NCBI GenBank assembly: GCA_029204225.1
Contig: CM055108.1
Span: 4,139,163-4,203,162, forward strand
Source: Diphasiastrum complanatum
Lineage: Eukaryota > Streptophyta > Lycopodiopsida > Lycopodiales > Lycopodiaceae
Direction of reading: 5' to 3'
DNA: 64,000 bases
The notes under the pieces are model-generated. The model was not told the origin of the DNA and did no database searches. It saw nothing but the letters and a program-made list of their open reading frames with translations. This document shows, one piece after another, positions 1 to 10,339 of this stretch. Each line of letters opens with the position of its first letter. The first letter of the stretch is position 1. The translations under genes were made by a program, and so were the position numbers.

Positions 1-234
1 CGATTTGTATGGGCGCGGCCAGGCAAAGGTCCGTTGGCAGGACCATCTCAAGGGGGACCTTGCCTTTGTTACTTGTTAGTAAACCTGCCTGAGTGTCTTA
101 CTTGTACGTATTCGTGGTGAGTCTTAGTACTCGTGCTTTGCCTGGTTTGCATGATTGCTTGTGATACAAGGAGCTGATGGCTCGAGAAGGAACCTTTTCT
201 TTTGAAGGCTGATACCATCAAACAAAGAGGACTA

Positions 235-740
235 CAGAATCTGTGGGGCGGATTTGAAGTTCAAGTACTCACACGTGAACGACAACGAAACGACTCAATG
301 TTTGCAAAGGATGGATGGCTAGCCTGTTTCTTGGGTTAGTTTCATTTGCGACAACGCCCACCAGACGCAAGCAGGAAGTCAAAAGTTGGAAAGGGCCATT
401 TCGGGGGAGATCTTCTATGGAGCAGTTGGTCTTCATTTTGGGACGGCCACCTTCGGAACTGAAACTCACTGAGCATGGGCGATATCCAGAATCTGTGCGG
501 CGGATTTGCAGTTCAAGTACTCGCACGTGAACGACAACGAAATGACTCAATGTTTGCAAAGGATGGATGACTAGCCTGTTTCTTGGGTTAGTTTCATTTG
601 CGACAACGCCCACCAGACGCAAGCAGGAAGTCAAAAAGTTGGAAAGGGCAATTTCAGGGGAGATCTTCTATAGCAGTTGGTCTTCATTTTGGGACGGCCA
701 CCTTCGGAACTGAAACTCACTGAGCATGGGTGATATCCAG
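235..740. repeat. Tandem duplication, ~252-bp unit, two copies
   Basis: Copy 1 runs about 235-486 and copy 2 about 487-740. Both carry the same run of landmarks: CAGAATCTGTG, GTGAACGACAACGAAA, GACTCAATGTTTGCAAAGG, GCAAGCAGGAAGTCAAAA and GATATCCAG. They differ only by scattered substitutions and small indels. Both strands are open for short stretches, but the peptides are simply the duplicated unit read twice and match no family I recognise. Confidence 0.9.
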
Positions 741-745
741 TATCA

Positions 746-2064
746 GTTGGGTTTTTCCTCAAAGGGGAAAAGACTAGGATCCTCTTCAGAGATTGGCAAC
801 AAGTTGGATCGAGCCATAATCCTAGCCGATGGGAAGCAAGATGTTGGAAAGGCTTTTTGTCCGAAGAACTCTACTCTAAAGTCCGATCAGCTGATTTATT
901 AAGTGGAGGGGGAACTATCACACACCACCTCTCTCTTGGGGCAAATTTTGAATTAAAGTTGATCAAAATGGGGGCAAATTCAAGGGTGACCTAGCCATAC
1001 TCACACGAGGAGACTGGCGAACTTTGGACCTAATAAGTTGACAAGTTTTTGTTGTGGAAAGGAAAGTTTGTTATAGGCTTTCTCTGGACCAGCAATGATG
1101 AGGAAACATATGAGTACGCTGGCTTGTGTTACGTGTAAGGCAGCTGATCAATGAAGGAACTGTGAAAGTTGAGTCTTGCATGAGAGACTTGGTATTTTGA
1201 ACGGACGCTAAGGGACAGTTCGCGTTGAGATCGGATTAGTGCAAACTCTGGGTGCATGTTTCTGATTCAAAGAGAGCTACTTGAAGCCAAGCTCGATGTA
1301 CACTTCTTGTTTTGACTGTGAGACAACTAACCAGTGATGGAATTGTGAAAGTCAAGTTTTGCGCGACGGACATGGTGCTTCAAACAAACGCGAAGAGATA
1401 GTTCGGATGCGGATCAAACTGGTGCGACACTTTGGCTTTCCACGAGGTCAATGGTTACATTTGGGCTGATTCAAAGAGCTACTTCAAGCTAAGTGAGAGG
1501 TGCATTGCGGAGTACTCAATCTTTGCCTACCTTAAAGAGCCAAGATGGAAAAGTATCAAGATCAGGCTTGGACAAGGAGAGAAATCAAGGTGCAGAAGCA
1601 ACAAGGCACGGAGTGGACCATAAAGTGGGCAATCAAAACGATAAATCCTTCGGCTCAGGGAGCCTTGATACCTGTGCGGAACTGAACAAACTTGGAGCTC
1701 AGGGAGCTCAACACAAAGTGCATCAAGGACAAATCAGGAGCTCAAAGGAGTTCCAAAGTCGAAAGTCAGAAGCGACAGGGGCGAACATTTCAAAGAAAGG
1801 CCTCTGTCACCAATTAATAAGGTTCTCGGGTTTTACGAAAGCGATATCAAACCTACGCTTTTCCCAGACAAAGATATATTTTCAAGTTATGTAATTTTTC
1901 AGTACAAAGAGCTGAGCCTCCGACTTGTGGTGTGCCAGCTTCAATGTTAATAAAAAGTGGCCAGTAATTGAGTACTGTGCCTAGTAGCTTAAATGTATAG
2001 TCATTTTAATTGGGAGACACCTTTACTTTAATCTGACATCTGATGAGGACATCAGATTTTATAA
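746..2064 (+). other. Non-coding stretch, probably the 3' internal region of a gypsy element
   Basis: No convincing gene. It holds a diverged tandem repeat of about 185 bp: 1150-1310 and 1335-1490 share a GGAA-TGTGAAAGT start and a GATTCAAAGAG-GCTACTT-AAGC end. It is followed directly by a purine tract and an LTR start, as expected of untranslated DNA between pol and the 3' LTR of a Ty3/gypsy element whose coding part would lie left of the window. That assignment is inference. Confidence 0.4.
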
Positions 2065-2076
2065 AGGTGGGGTGGA

Positions 2077-2705
2077 TGTTGTAAAGCTACCTTTACAAGC
2101 TTTTACTTGCGGCGCCATCGGCGCCAGCTATGTCCCCGGCGCCAGCAGCGCCCCTGCTGCTCCCGGCGCCAACGGCGCCGGCGCCGCTCCCGGCGCCACT
2201 GTGACCAGAATCCAGCCGGCGCCAAGTTCCTATGGCTGAAAATCTTTGATCGGTTCTAGCGAAGTCCAGAGAGCTCAGATCGATGTGCAATCACCTCACA
2301 CGATCTAGGCATGATTAAAGGAAGCCTGGGGAACAATAAAATCTAGAGAGAGAAAATGACTTTCTAGAAAGAGAAAATCCTAGAGAGAGAAAAACGTGCT
2401 TTACCAGCTTGGGTAGAGTGCTTGGTACGAGGGGGGGTGCCGAATCACACCAATACTATAGGGGAGTGCGGGTTGCGACTCAGGGCGAGCTCCAACCAAG
2501 TCTCAGCCTCCCTTGCTGGAATGTTGTCATGGCTCTCGCCTTGGCATGCTAGCGCCCCGGAGACTAGGGTCGGTCACACACTTGAAATGTAACCTTCTCA
2601 GATTTATCAATAAAGTGGGATTTTCCTCAAACTGACTCTGATTACCTTCTGGGTTTCAGTGTTCGGTAAAAGCGCCAGTTGTAAGGCCGCTTTCCAAATT
2701 TTTAA
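2077..2705 (+). repeat. Ty3/gypsy-type LTR, copy 1
   Basis: Begins TGTTGTAAAGCTA after a polypurine-like tract (AAAGGTGGGGTGGA) and ends just before TTTGGCAC, a degenerate primer-binding-like site. It is the same family as the LTR at 41482-42117: both start TGTTGTAAAGCTA, then share GTGCTTTAC, CGAATCACACCA-ACTATAGGG, CAAGTCTCAGC and GAATGTAACCT. An AATAAA-like signal lies near 2610. The first 160 bp carry at least eight GGCGCC hexamers. Confidence 0.8.
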
Positions 2706-3330
2706 TTTGGCACATAGCTGAGGGTCGTATCCCGGGACGCCAGCGGTATGCCGTCGGGACCATTCGGTCCGTGGCGCCAGCGGTATGCTGTCGGGACCAT
2801 TTGGTCCAGGAACTGGTTGTTTCCATATCTGTCGCGGCTTGTGGTTCTGAGTGTTCCTTGCATGAACGTGAATGGGTTAAGCTCTTGGGGAACGGGCTCT
2901 AACCTGTCGGCTGAGTTGGATGGCTTGCTTGGGTGGATGTTACCTGTTTATGGCTGTCCAGTCTGGCGTGGCGCCAGGTTGGCTTCCAGCGCTCGTGACG
3001 AAGCTTTCAGTTGGTTAAGTCTGATGTAAGTCAGACCGCTTGCTTGGAATGGATGTTACTCGTTTGTAACGAAGCTTCGAGTTGGTTAAGTTTGATGTAT
3101 GTCGGGCGGCTTGCTTGGAGGGAAGTCACCCACATCGGGACCCCCGATCTGGCATGGCGCCAGGTTGGATCTCAATGTTGGTTTTCGGAACTTCATGTTG
3201 GTTAAGTCTGATCGTTGTTGGCGAGTTGGCTGCTTGTATGTCAAGTGGGTTTGGATGGCAAGAGTTGAAGGCTGGGAAGCTAAGTCGTGGTTCCCGGCTC
3301 CCTTTGGGATGCCTGCGCTACACGGGATGT
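2706..3330 (+). mobile_element. Gypsy leader region with diverged minirepeats
   Basis: Follows LTR copy 1 and resembles the DNA after the second LTR (42118-42420), for example a GTGAATGG-TTA landmark. It has diverged internal repeats built on GTTGGTTAAGTCTGATG and GCTTGCTTGGA-GGATGTTAC at about 2905, 3006, 3076 and 3195, and GGCGCCAGGTTGG twice. Short overlapping frames here are repeat artefacts; no gag domain is visible. Confidence 0.5.
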
Positions 3331-3776
3331 GCAGTTCTCCACTGGTGAGAAAGTCTACTTGAGAGTCCCAGTTGACTCTAAAACCCTCAAATCAGGAGTG
3401 TGTGCTAAATTGTCTCCAAGGTATTGTGGTCCCTTTACCATCAGTAGGAGACTAGGCGAGGTCACCTATGAATAGAACTCCCACACAGCAGTAAGGTTTT
3501 TCCAGTCTTTCATGTAAGTCAGTTACGAAAAGCCTTAACTAGATCAGACAATCTGGTAGGGGACAATGTTCTAGTTCTCCCATTGGATCCTCAACAACCT
3601 CCTCATGAACCAGAGGAGATTCTTGATAGTAGAGAGACGCAGACTCGTCATACTCTATACCGAGAATATCTGGTTAAGTGGAATGATCAGCCTGTTGAGA
3701 ATGTCACTTGGGAAAGAGGCAGCGTCCTTTGCAAGATTTTTCCAAACTTTGTCTTAGAGGACCAAGACGGTTCTTA
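3331..3776 (+). pseudogene. Chromovirus (Ty3/gypsy) pol C-terminus with chromodomain, degenerate
   Basis: The first part reads as the C-terminal linker of a gypsy integrase (GEKVYLRVP near the start, then the LSPRYCGPF motif near 3409-3435). It is then interrupted by stops at 3473 and beyond. From about 3604 a chromodomain is open: PEEILDSRE, then YREYLVKW and a VTWE block, the usual HP1-like core that directs chromoviruses to chromatin. It ends at a TAA followed at once by a purine tract and LTR start. Only the last ~450 bp of pol survive and stops break the frame, so it is not functional. The family call is firm; membership of a particular clade is not. Confidence 0.85.
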
Positions 3777-4133
3777 AGGGGGAGGGAGTGTTACGAGCTC
3801 GTAACCAATGCCGAACCCTAGAGAACACAGATAGGTCAGATACCATAGTCAGGGTCGTGTCCAGCGTACATGACCAACAGGGCAAGACAGTGTGAGTAGT
3901 GTGCCCCAGCATGGTCCATAGCCATGGCGGGCCTAACACAGCCTAGGGACCCTGTCAGCAGGATAGGGCCCCCAGTTGGGTCCCGACGTGCAGTCGACCA
4001 CGTCAGTGCCACGTGGCCGACACTTGGCAGTAGCATGCTACCAGTCCTCACACTAGGCTAGGAGGGGCTTACTCTATATCAGGGAGTAGGCAAGGTTGGG
4101 TGGATGAGTTAGTGTTTGCCCTATTGTGGTGTT
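3777..4133 (+). repeat. Polypurine tract and chromovirus 3' LTR (at least partial)
   Basis: GGGGGAGGGAG is followed at 3791 by TGTTACGAGCTCGTAACC, which starts the LTR with an 18-bp near-palindrome. The LTR is recognised by a diverged copy in reverse orientation at 55008-55345; shared blocks include ACCAATGC-GAACCCTAG, CAGGGTCGTGTCCAG, CACGTGGCCGACACTTGGCAG and GTGTTTGCCCTA. Similarity stops near 4133 in both copies, so the true right end is uncertain. Confidence 0.75.
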
Positions 4134-6240
4134 AGAATCTATTACAGTCCCAGATATATCCAGCTCCAAGAAATGTGTCCGGTAGAAAGTTGGCTTAACC
4201 CTTAGCTGGTTATGCCAAGTCTGCTCTAGATATGCGCGATAGAAGAATGGTCTGATATACTGATGGGTGCCTGAGGGAAGCTCTGTGATGGAGATACCAA
4301 ATGACTCAAGAAGGAGGTGGGATGCTTGAGAGAACCATGATAATCTATAGCTCTGACCAAGGTTGCAGTCCGCGTTCCGGAATGTGATCCGGGATTTCCC
4401 ATTAGGGTTTCCCGGAACGCATTTTTTTTTTTTTTTTTGTATAGCTGCCAATATGGGTATCATGTGAAAGGATATCAAAAAAGCAATTGTTATGCAGATC
4501 TGTTGGTTGGTTTCAGATGGCTGCAGACTACATTGATTAGAAATCTGGACATCAGTAGATGGTTTAAGAAAACTGGCTACATTTTCATATGGTTTCAGAA
4601 ATTTGGACATTAGTAGATGGTTTCAGCCATAGATGCACCGAGATTCAGAATCGCGATTCTGATCGCAATTCTGAATCGCGTTTCGGGATTTTCCCAAAAT
4701 CGCGCACAATCATTTTTTTTTTCTTTTTGGAAATTTTTTTAGGCAATATGGGTATCAGATGAAAGCTCTGATTGAGAGCTTTATGACTGTGTAGTTTGCC
4801 GATTGTTTCGGGTGCGAAACACCAAAAAGTGTCTTTTCACTCAAGGAGTTGGAAGGCCAAATCATGAAGAGGCCTTACCGACAAGGCCGGGGTCTACCGG
4901 CGGCCCCCAGACCAAGCCGTTGGGGGGCGTTGCTCCCAAACCCCACCGGGGGGCTACCGCCTCCCGAACCCTTCGTTTCAGCTATTCCAAAAGAAGTATA
5001 CAATTCCCGCCAGTCTAAGGAAAGCTCCTTCTAACTCTATCATTTTCTAACAGAAAACGGAATCAATAGATTTGCAAACCATTGGCATCAGAACACCATT
5101 CAAAACTGATTTCTGATATCTATTGGAAAAGCATGTCCACCATTTAATTATGGTTTAGTTAGTATTAAACTCAATTTTTTTTTTTGCCATTACTCCTTTT
5201 TCCACATAACAAAAAAAAAAATTTGCGATCCGGGTCGCGGATCGCTGACGTTCTGGATCGCACGATCCGGAAAGTTTTTGCAGCGGATCGCGATCCACTG
5301 CAACACAGGCCCTGACCATGAAGATGATGTGAGGAGGATAGTGCAATCTGTATGTATCGACTGTCCATCTCTGGTTACGCCTGTATCCTGTGTATAGGTA
5401 ATGAGCTGAAGAGCTGCCTCGATCTGAAGAGGTGGAACTGCAAACTCGGCTAGGAGAATCTCATGTAAAACAGAAGGCTTCGCACGGATCAACCGAGCTA
5501 GCATAGTGGTCTGTAGACGTGAAAGGCTGGCCCAGTGTGAAGAAGGAAGACCTGTACACCATGCCTTGTCGCATATAGAGTCGTGGGGGTGACAATGGCA
5601 TCAAAGAGGTGACACTTACTGCGAGCATCTTGGATGGACTTCCATCTCTCTAGCTGGACAAGGGAGTCATGTCCCTTCCCCAGTCGAGTGACGTCTCGTT
5701 GGAAGAGTGTCCCATTGCTTCAATCTAAACGCTTGTGTTCCTCTTGTGTTCTAATTTCATAATAGTTTAGTTTCTAGGACTTTTAGCAGCAAACGAAAAC
5801 CCTAAGTACTGAAATTCTAGAAGAATTTTCAGAATTGACGTAGTTCACCCTTGTGATACGAGCCCAACTTTAACCACTTGTATACCTCTTCATGTTAATA
5901 CCAAATCGATAGTAAATTTATAAAAAATTGGAATACCCGAACCCAACTAGTATAAATTTTTTTAATACACACCCATCACTACTTTGCATGATCAGCTTTT
6001 GAGTTTTGTGACTTTATCACAAACTTCATCTAGTAACTACAACACACACACATGGTAATGCCTTTGGAGGGCTTGGCCAAAAATGTCATTTATAGTGCAA
6101 TTGAAATAGTCTCCTGTTTCGTGTACATGGATGATGGATGATGGAGGAGCTTCATGCACACGCTTCTGACTAGCTTTAGCTGCAGCTGCTGCTAGTTATT
6201 ACAAAAAGATGAAATTACATTACAATTTGAATTGAGCCGA
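4134..6240. other. Repeat-derived intergenic DNA with ATCGCGAT palindromes
   Basis: No gene recognised. Two related stretches at 4370-4470 and 4640-4770 each run from CGGGATTT-CCC through a poly-T tract to AATATGGGTATCA-GTGAAAG or AGATGAAAG. A perfect 18-bp palindrome (TCAGAATCGCGATTCTGA) is at 4645-4662, and a similar GGATCGCGATCC lies near 5285. A GC-rich patch at 4870-4975 has CCCC/GGGG inverted words. 5370-5710 has a faint coding look on the minus strand, but stops break it. The last 400 bp would hold the UDG promoter; no clear TATA box was found. Confidence 0.4.
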
Positions 6241-6274
6241 GGAAAAGACAGAGTCTATTTTATTCTTGCAGAAG

Positions 6275-7008
6275 ATGGGGAAACAGAAATCGCAATCAGA
6301 TTCTTCGCGATCCAAAAAGAGGCTCAAAGATTCTGGCGATGGCAATGCTGAGCCCCTTGGTGGCTCTTTTGCAATAACAGTTCAGCCACTCCCTTGTCCA
6401 CAACCGCTTGTTGATACCGCTTGTCAAATTGCTTGTTTGAGCTTCAAATAGAGTCTGTTGGAGAAAATGCAAATGGGTCTGGGAATTGTGCTGCTGTTGC
6501 CGAAGTGGGTGAAGGAGGTTTTTGCTCAAATTATTTGAAGCAATTAGATGCAAAGCAGGAGGATGAAGAGCCTAGTCAGGATGAGCAGATCAGATTGGGG
6601 ATAAACAATGCAGTCACTAATGCTCAGAATAATCTGAGAATCTGTGAGGAGCGAGTCATTAAATCGCAAGGCAAGATCACTTTTGTCCCATAAACCCATA
6701 AACCCATAGTTAATTCTTATTTAAATAGTTCAGGCTCAAAACTGGAAATTTTTTGCTTGACAATGAAGTGTTTGGCCAACTGCAGGAAAAGGCTTGCCCC
6801 TTCCCTGCATATCTCAGCTTTTGGTGGAAGAGTCGTGGCTCGGTGCTCTTCAAGGGGAGTTTTACAAGCCATATTTGAAGAACCTTTGTGAATTTGTCAA
6901 AACAGAATCAAAAGGGAGCGTTCCAATCTACCCTCCTCCTGCTCAGATTTTCAATGCCCTTAACTCCTGCCCCCTTGACAAGGTCAAAGTTGTGATAATT
7001 GGCCAGGT

Positions 7009-7054
<46 letters not shown>

Positions 7055-8701
7055 TCTCATTTACATTAAGATCGTTTTCCCAAAATGCTCCGTCATCAGA
7101 TTACATAAGTATTTGCCTAGGATTAAACCCAGTTTAACATCCATCAGGATGAACTTGTGCATTTGAATGTGCTGAAAACATATGCTTTCTTGGTCTATTA
7201 CCTTTGCGTTTGCAGGACCCTTATCATGGACCTGGACAAGCTATGGGCCTCTGTTTCTCAGTTCCTTTTGGCGTGAAGGTTCCCCCAAGCCTAATTAATA
7301 TGTATAAAGAGATACAACAAGATGTAGGATGCACAATTCCTTCACATGGGATTCTGGAGAAGTGGGTACAACAGGTAAGCCAACATGCTACTTTGTGTAA
7401 GTCTTGCCGACCATTATCACTAGAAATGTGTATAATGATGACTTTAGCTACCAAAAAGGATGACTGCTAGTTAATCTACGTAACACCAACAAACTCAGAA
7501 AAGAAAACAACAGACACTTGATGAAGAAATGACCATACACAGCCAGCCTTCGTGGGCTGTTTATATATCCAAAAGAGAGAAATTACATGCCAAGAAGCAG
7601 ATGCTATAAATTGACAGCCTTGAGAGTTGGATTGCTGATGTCAACAAACACAAGAAACACAAGTGTGTTTTGTTTGACACCAACATATAACCCAAGTTAA
7701 ACTTTTTCCTTATTTCAAGTGGTTTACTTTGATCCCGAGCAGGGTGTGCTTTTGCTGAATGCGGTGTTAACAGGTGTGTTCCTTGCCATCTTCTGTGTTT
7801 AAGATCAGAGTACCACAATGATTCAATCATTGTGAGATTACTACCAGTAGTTTACTTTTTCTGTGTAATTCTCTAACTATGTTGGCTCACTACACACAAG
7901 TGCTTCTTCCACATTGCAGTGCGTGAGCATCGTGCAAATTCTCATGCCAAAAAGGGATGGGAGCAATTAACTGATGCTGCAATTAAGGTTCTTTCTCATC
8001 GAAGGCCAGGGATTGTGTTTTTGTTATGGGGAAATTCTGCACAAGATAAAATAAGGTATTTCAAATCTGTTAGTTCTTAATCTGTTAGTAGATGGAAACT
8101 ATTAATGTCTAGACAGCTGAATTTAGTGATCTATCATCTATCCCAGGTTGACTGAGGCCAATGGTCATCATATCTTAAAAGCAGCACATCCCTCTGGTCT
8201 TTCAGCGCACAAGGGCTTTTTCAAGTGCAGGTTATTTCATTCTACAACTATAGTCATGTCCAGCAAGGTTTTTCTAAGCTTACATATTTCCAAGTGTATG
8301 ATGGAGATTTGCCAAGGCTTGTGGAGGAGGCTTCTCAACACATGGTTTTGTTTGTAACACTACAAAGTTGTTGAACTCTTTCTTCCACTCTCTCTCTCTC
8401 TCTCAAAAAAAGGTGATGTTTTAGTGCATTTAGATGTCTTGTGCCAGAATGTCTTCAGGTAAATTCTTTTCAAGTAAATTGACTGAGAAGTCATGCAAAC
8501 ATATCCTTGCTCCTCTCAAGAGTTCAAAAATGATGAGATAAAAGGAGGGAAATTTGGATGCCAATAAAACTTATGCATGTTTAATAAAGAAGCACTCATC
8601 TATGCAAGACTTTCTTTCAATGTGCACTGTGCAGGCACTTTTCAGCAACCAACAAACTTCTTGAAGAGGCAGGTAGGCTGCCAATAGATTGGCAACTATA
8701 G
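6275..8701 (+). CDS. UNG: Uracil-DNA glycosylase, family 1 (eight exons)
   Basis: Removes uracil from DNA as the first step of base-excision repair. Exons: 6275-6359, 6452-6670, 6786-7006, 7216-7374, 7743-7773, 7920-8055, 8147-8230, 8635-8701; together 1002 nt, 333 residues plus stop, a normal plant UNG length. All phases close. The water-activating motif [13 protein letters not shown] spans exons 3/4 (catalytic Asp about residue 176), followed by the family's LLLNAVLT strand. The His motif HPSGLSA is in exon 7 (His about 298), and the end is the family's typical IDWQL. The N-terminus is short and basic (KKRLK), fitting nuclear import; organelle targeting is not obvious. Intron 2 uses a GC donor (CAAG|GCAAG). 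Intron 1 (92 bp) is my inference: it restores the frame and ends in TAG. ATG 6275 is the first in-frame Met. Confidence 0.93.
7011..7049. repeat. (TC)n microsatellite at the start of UDG intron 3
   Basis: An almost pure CT run begins three bases after the GTGC donor of the third intron, followed by CACTCTCTCTC. Length is likely polymorphic. Because it abuts the 5' splice site it forms a pyrimidine block where none is usual. Confidence 0.95.
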
Positions 8702-9700
8702 TCTTTCTAATAGTTGCAAGGGAAGCCATTTGTCATAATTCAGAAAGATCTTTAACTTTCTGAAGATTTTCTATGATACACTTCAAGGTTACGGACAGAA
8801 GATCTCAACTTTGTTGAATAACAGCAACTAGATTCCATTCATGTAGTTGATGTAAACATTCAGTATTCCTACAACATTTGGGAAGATGGTAAAAAAGAGA
8901 ACTCTTTTGTTTTTTGTATCTTGGTACAAGAATTAAATGTCTGGGCAAGTGTGGGTATTGCTCACGCTTGCATTAATAAGAAACGATAGCTCTATATGAT
9001 CATACTATTATATAACATAAACTACATCTATTTGTGATGTCCAAGCACGTGTTCCTATCTTAACAATTATGCCACATGCACTTTGTTTTTTACATGCAAG
9101 GTTCTGAGTTTGTTGCATGCTCGAAATACAGGTGTAGCTTTCTTTCATATATCAGCAGCTGTGTATCAAGATGGTCCTCCTTTCGAGTTTGATCACTGTT
9201 AGGTATATTACCATTTTACTACAGAGTAATTATGTTCTCTTATTGATATCATGATACAACCACAATTGACAATTACTGTACCATTTTTTTATGCAACTAG
9301 CTTCAGTACATTATCTCCCTAAAAATCCAGTGCAAGTGTTTTTGAATTAATCCTCCGAACTTCTCCCCAAGAACTACCTATGACCCTCTGCATCACAGAC
9401 GACACAATATTATTAAAGGCCTGGCTTATATCTCATACTTCAACAGCAACAAGCTTGTCTCTAAGAGTTGTATCCCGCCTTGAAACTTGAAAACAGCGAA
9501 GTAGCACCACGATCAAAAAGCTTCAAGTACAAGATTTTTCTCTCATTCAATCAAGCTGTGCTAAGGACAAAGAAATAGGGATGATGCGCCAACAGTGGAT
9601 TTTCAAAACACCAGAAAGTATCTAGTTCTAAGGTCTAAAATCAGCGATGGAAAGAACAAACCCATGCAAAAATGAATAAAAAAACTATAACAGTACAAAA
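8702..9700. other. Intergenic DNA downstream of UDG
   Basis: 3' flank of the UDG gene; no further exon is needed to complete that protein. AT-rich with AATAAA-like words. A short open stretch near 9130-9200 ends in a stop and matches nothing I recognise. Confidence 0.5.
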
Positions 9701-9707
9701 ATGTTAC

Positions 9708-10311
9708 CTGCAAAAGGACACAAGCCTCAAGAAACAAAACTCTTTGTCCCCATCTGTCCACAGTAAGGATAGACAACCACATTGACCGCACAAGTAATAA
9801 TTGCATAAAAAAGAGATGCACTTCTTCCAACCTCAGTAGACGTGAATAACACTGGTGCATAAAACTTTATTGCAATGATTCCTGTGATCTGTTGGTAAAA
9901 AGTGATTAGAGTAGCTATGACTAGTTGAGGAGGATGGTTCCTCTTTTCCAAAATATTCTTAACAGCCTTCTTCACTTCATTTGCTTTTTCACTGGCCTGC
10001 ACCAGATCTTCAAATTCTTCATCTTCTGGTTTTGTTCCTCCTAACTTTCTCCAGTAAGGCTCTTTCTTTATCCAGGTTAACCCGTTCTGTGAGACTATTA
10101 GGTGTCTCTGGGAGGAAAAGCCTACCAGAAAACATGAGCACAGCAGGAATACCTGCCAAGCCCACCAAGAAATTTTCCAGCCCCAAGGTTTTATCTTGGC
10201 TGTTTCATACTTTATCAGAATTGCAACAAGAATCCCAATAGTGATATCTAACTGAAACATGATATGCAATGCACGACGAAGCTTTGCAGGTGTCATTTCA
10301 GACATAAAGAG
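9708..10311 (-). pseudogene. Monosaccharide (STP/hexose-H+ symporter) transporter pseudogene exon
   Basis: Read on the minus strand it follows the central part of plant STP sugar carriers of the major facilitator superfamily: SEMTPAKLRRALHIMFQL, the membrane segment after it, the loop FEDLVQASEKAN, then LVIATLITFYQQITGI and FYAPVLF. The PETPNSL-like block after the sixth helix is present only in another frame (10080-10160), and the VDRWGQRVLFLEA block after the tenth is again in a different frame (about 9740). There are at least three frameshifts, one just before SEMTP where PLY- is cut. The exon ends at a CAG|GTAACA donor (9708), so it derives from genomic DNA rather than a processed mRNA. 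The first and last parts of the gene are missing; the retained regions are not enough for a working carrier. Confidence 0.85.
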
Positions 10312-10339
10312 GAACTGCCTCCAAGTAATGACACACGGA

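Noticed and set aside
2093-2290. Gly/Ala-rich ORF on the minus strand
   Set aside because: It is the GGCGCC-rich part of an LTR read backwards; LTR position and family explain it.
4803-5034. Pro/Gly-rich overlapping ORFs
   Set aside because: They come from a GC-rich inverted-word patch (CCCC/GGGG) and have no start context or homology that I can support.
5155-5504. 104-codon minus-strand ORF
   Set aside because: Partly poly-A/poly-T and CGATCC repeats; the remaining part is broken by stops upstream and resembles no family clearly.
9120-9210. Additional UDG exon downstream
   Set aside because: The UDG protein already ends in its normal C-terminal motif at 8701.
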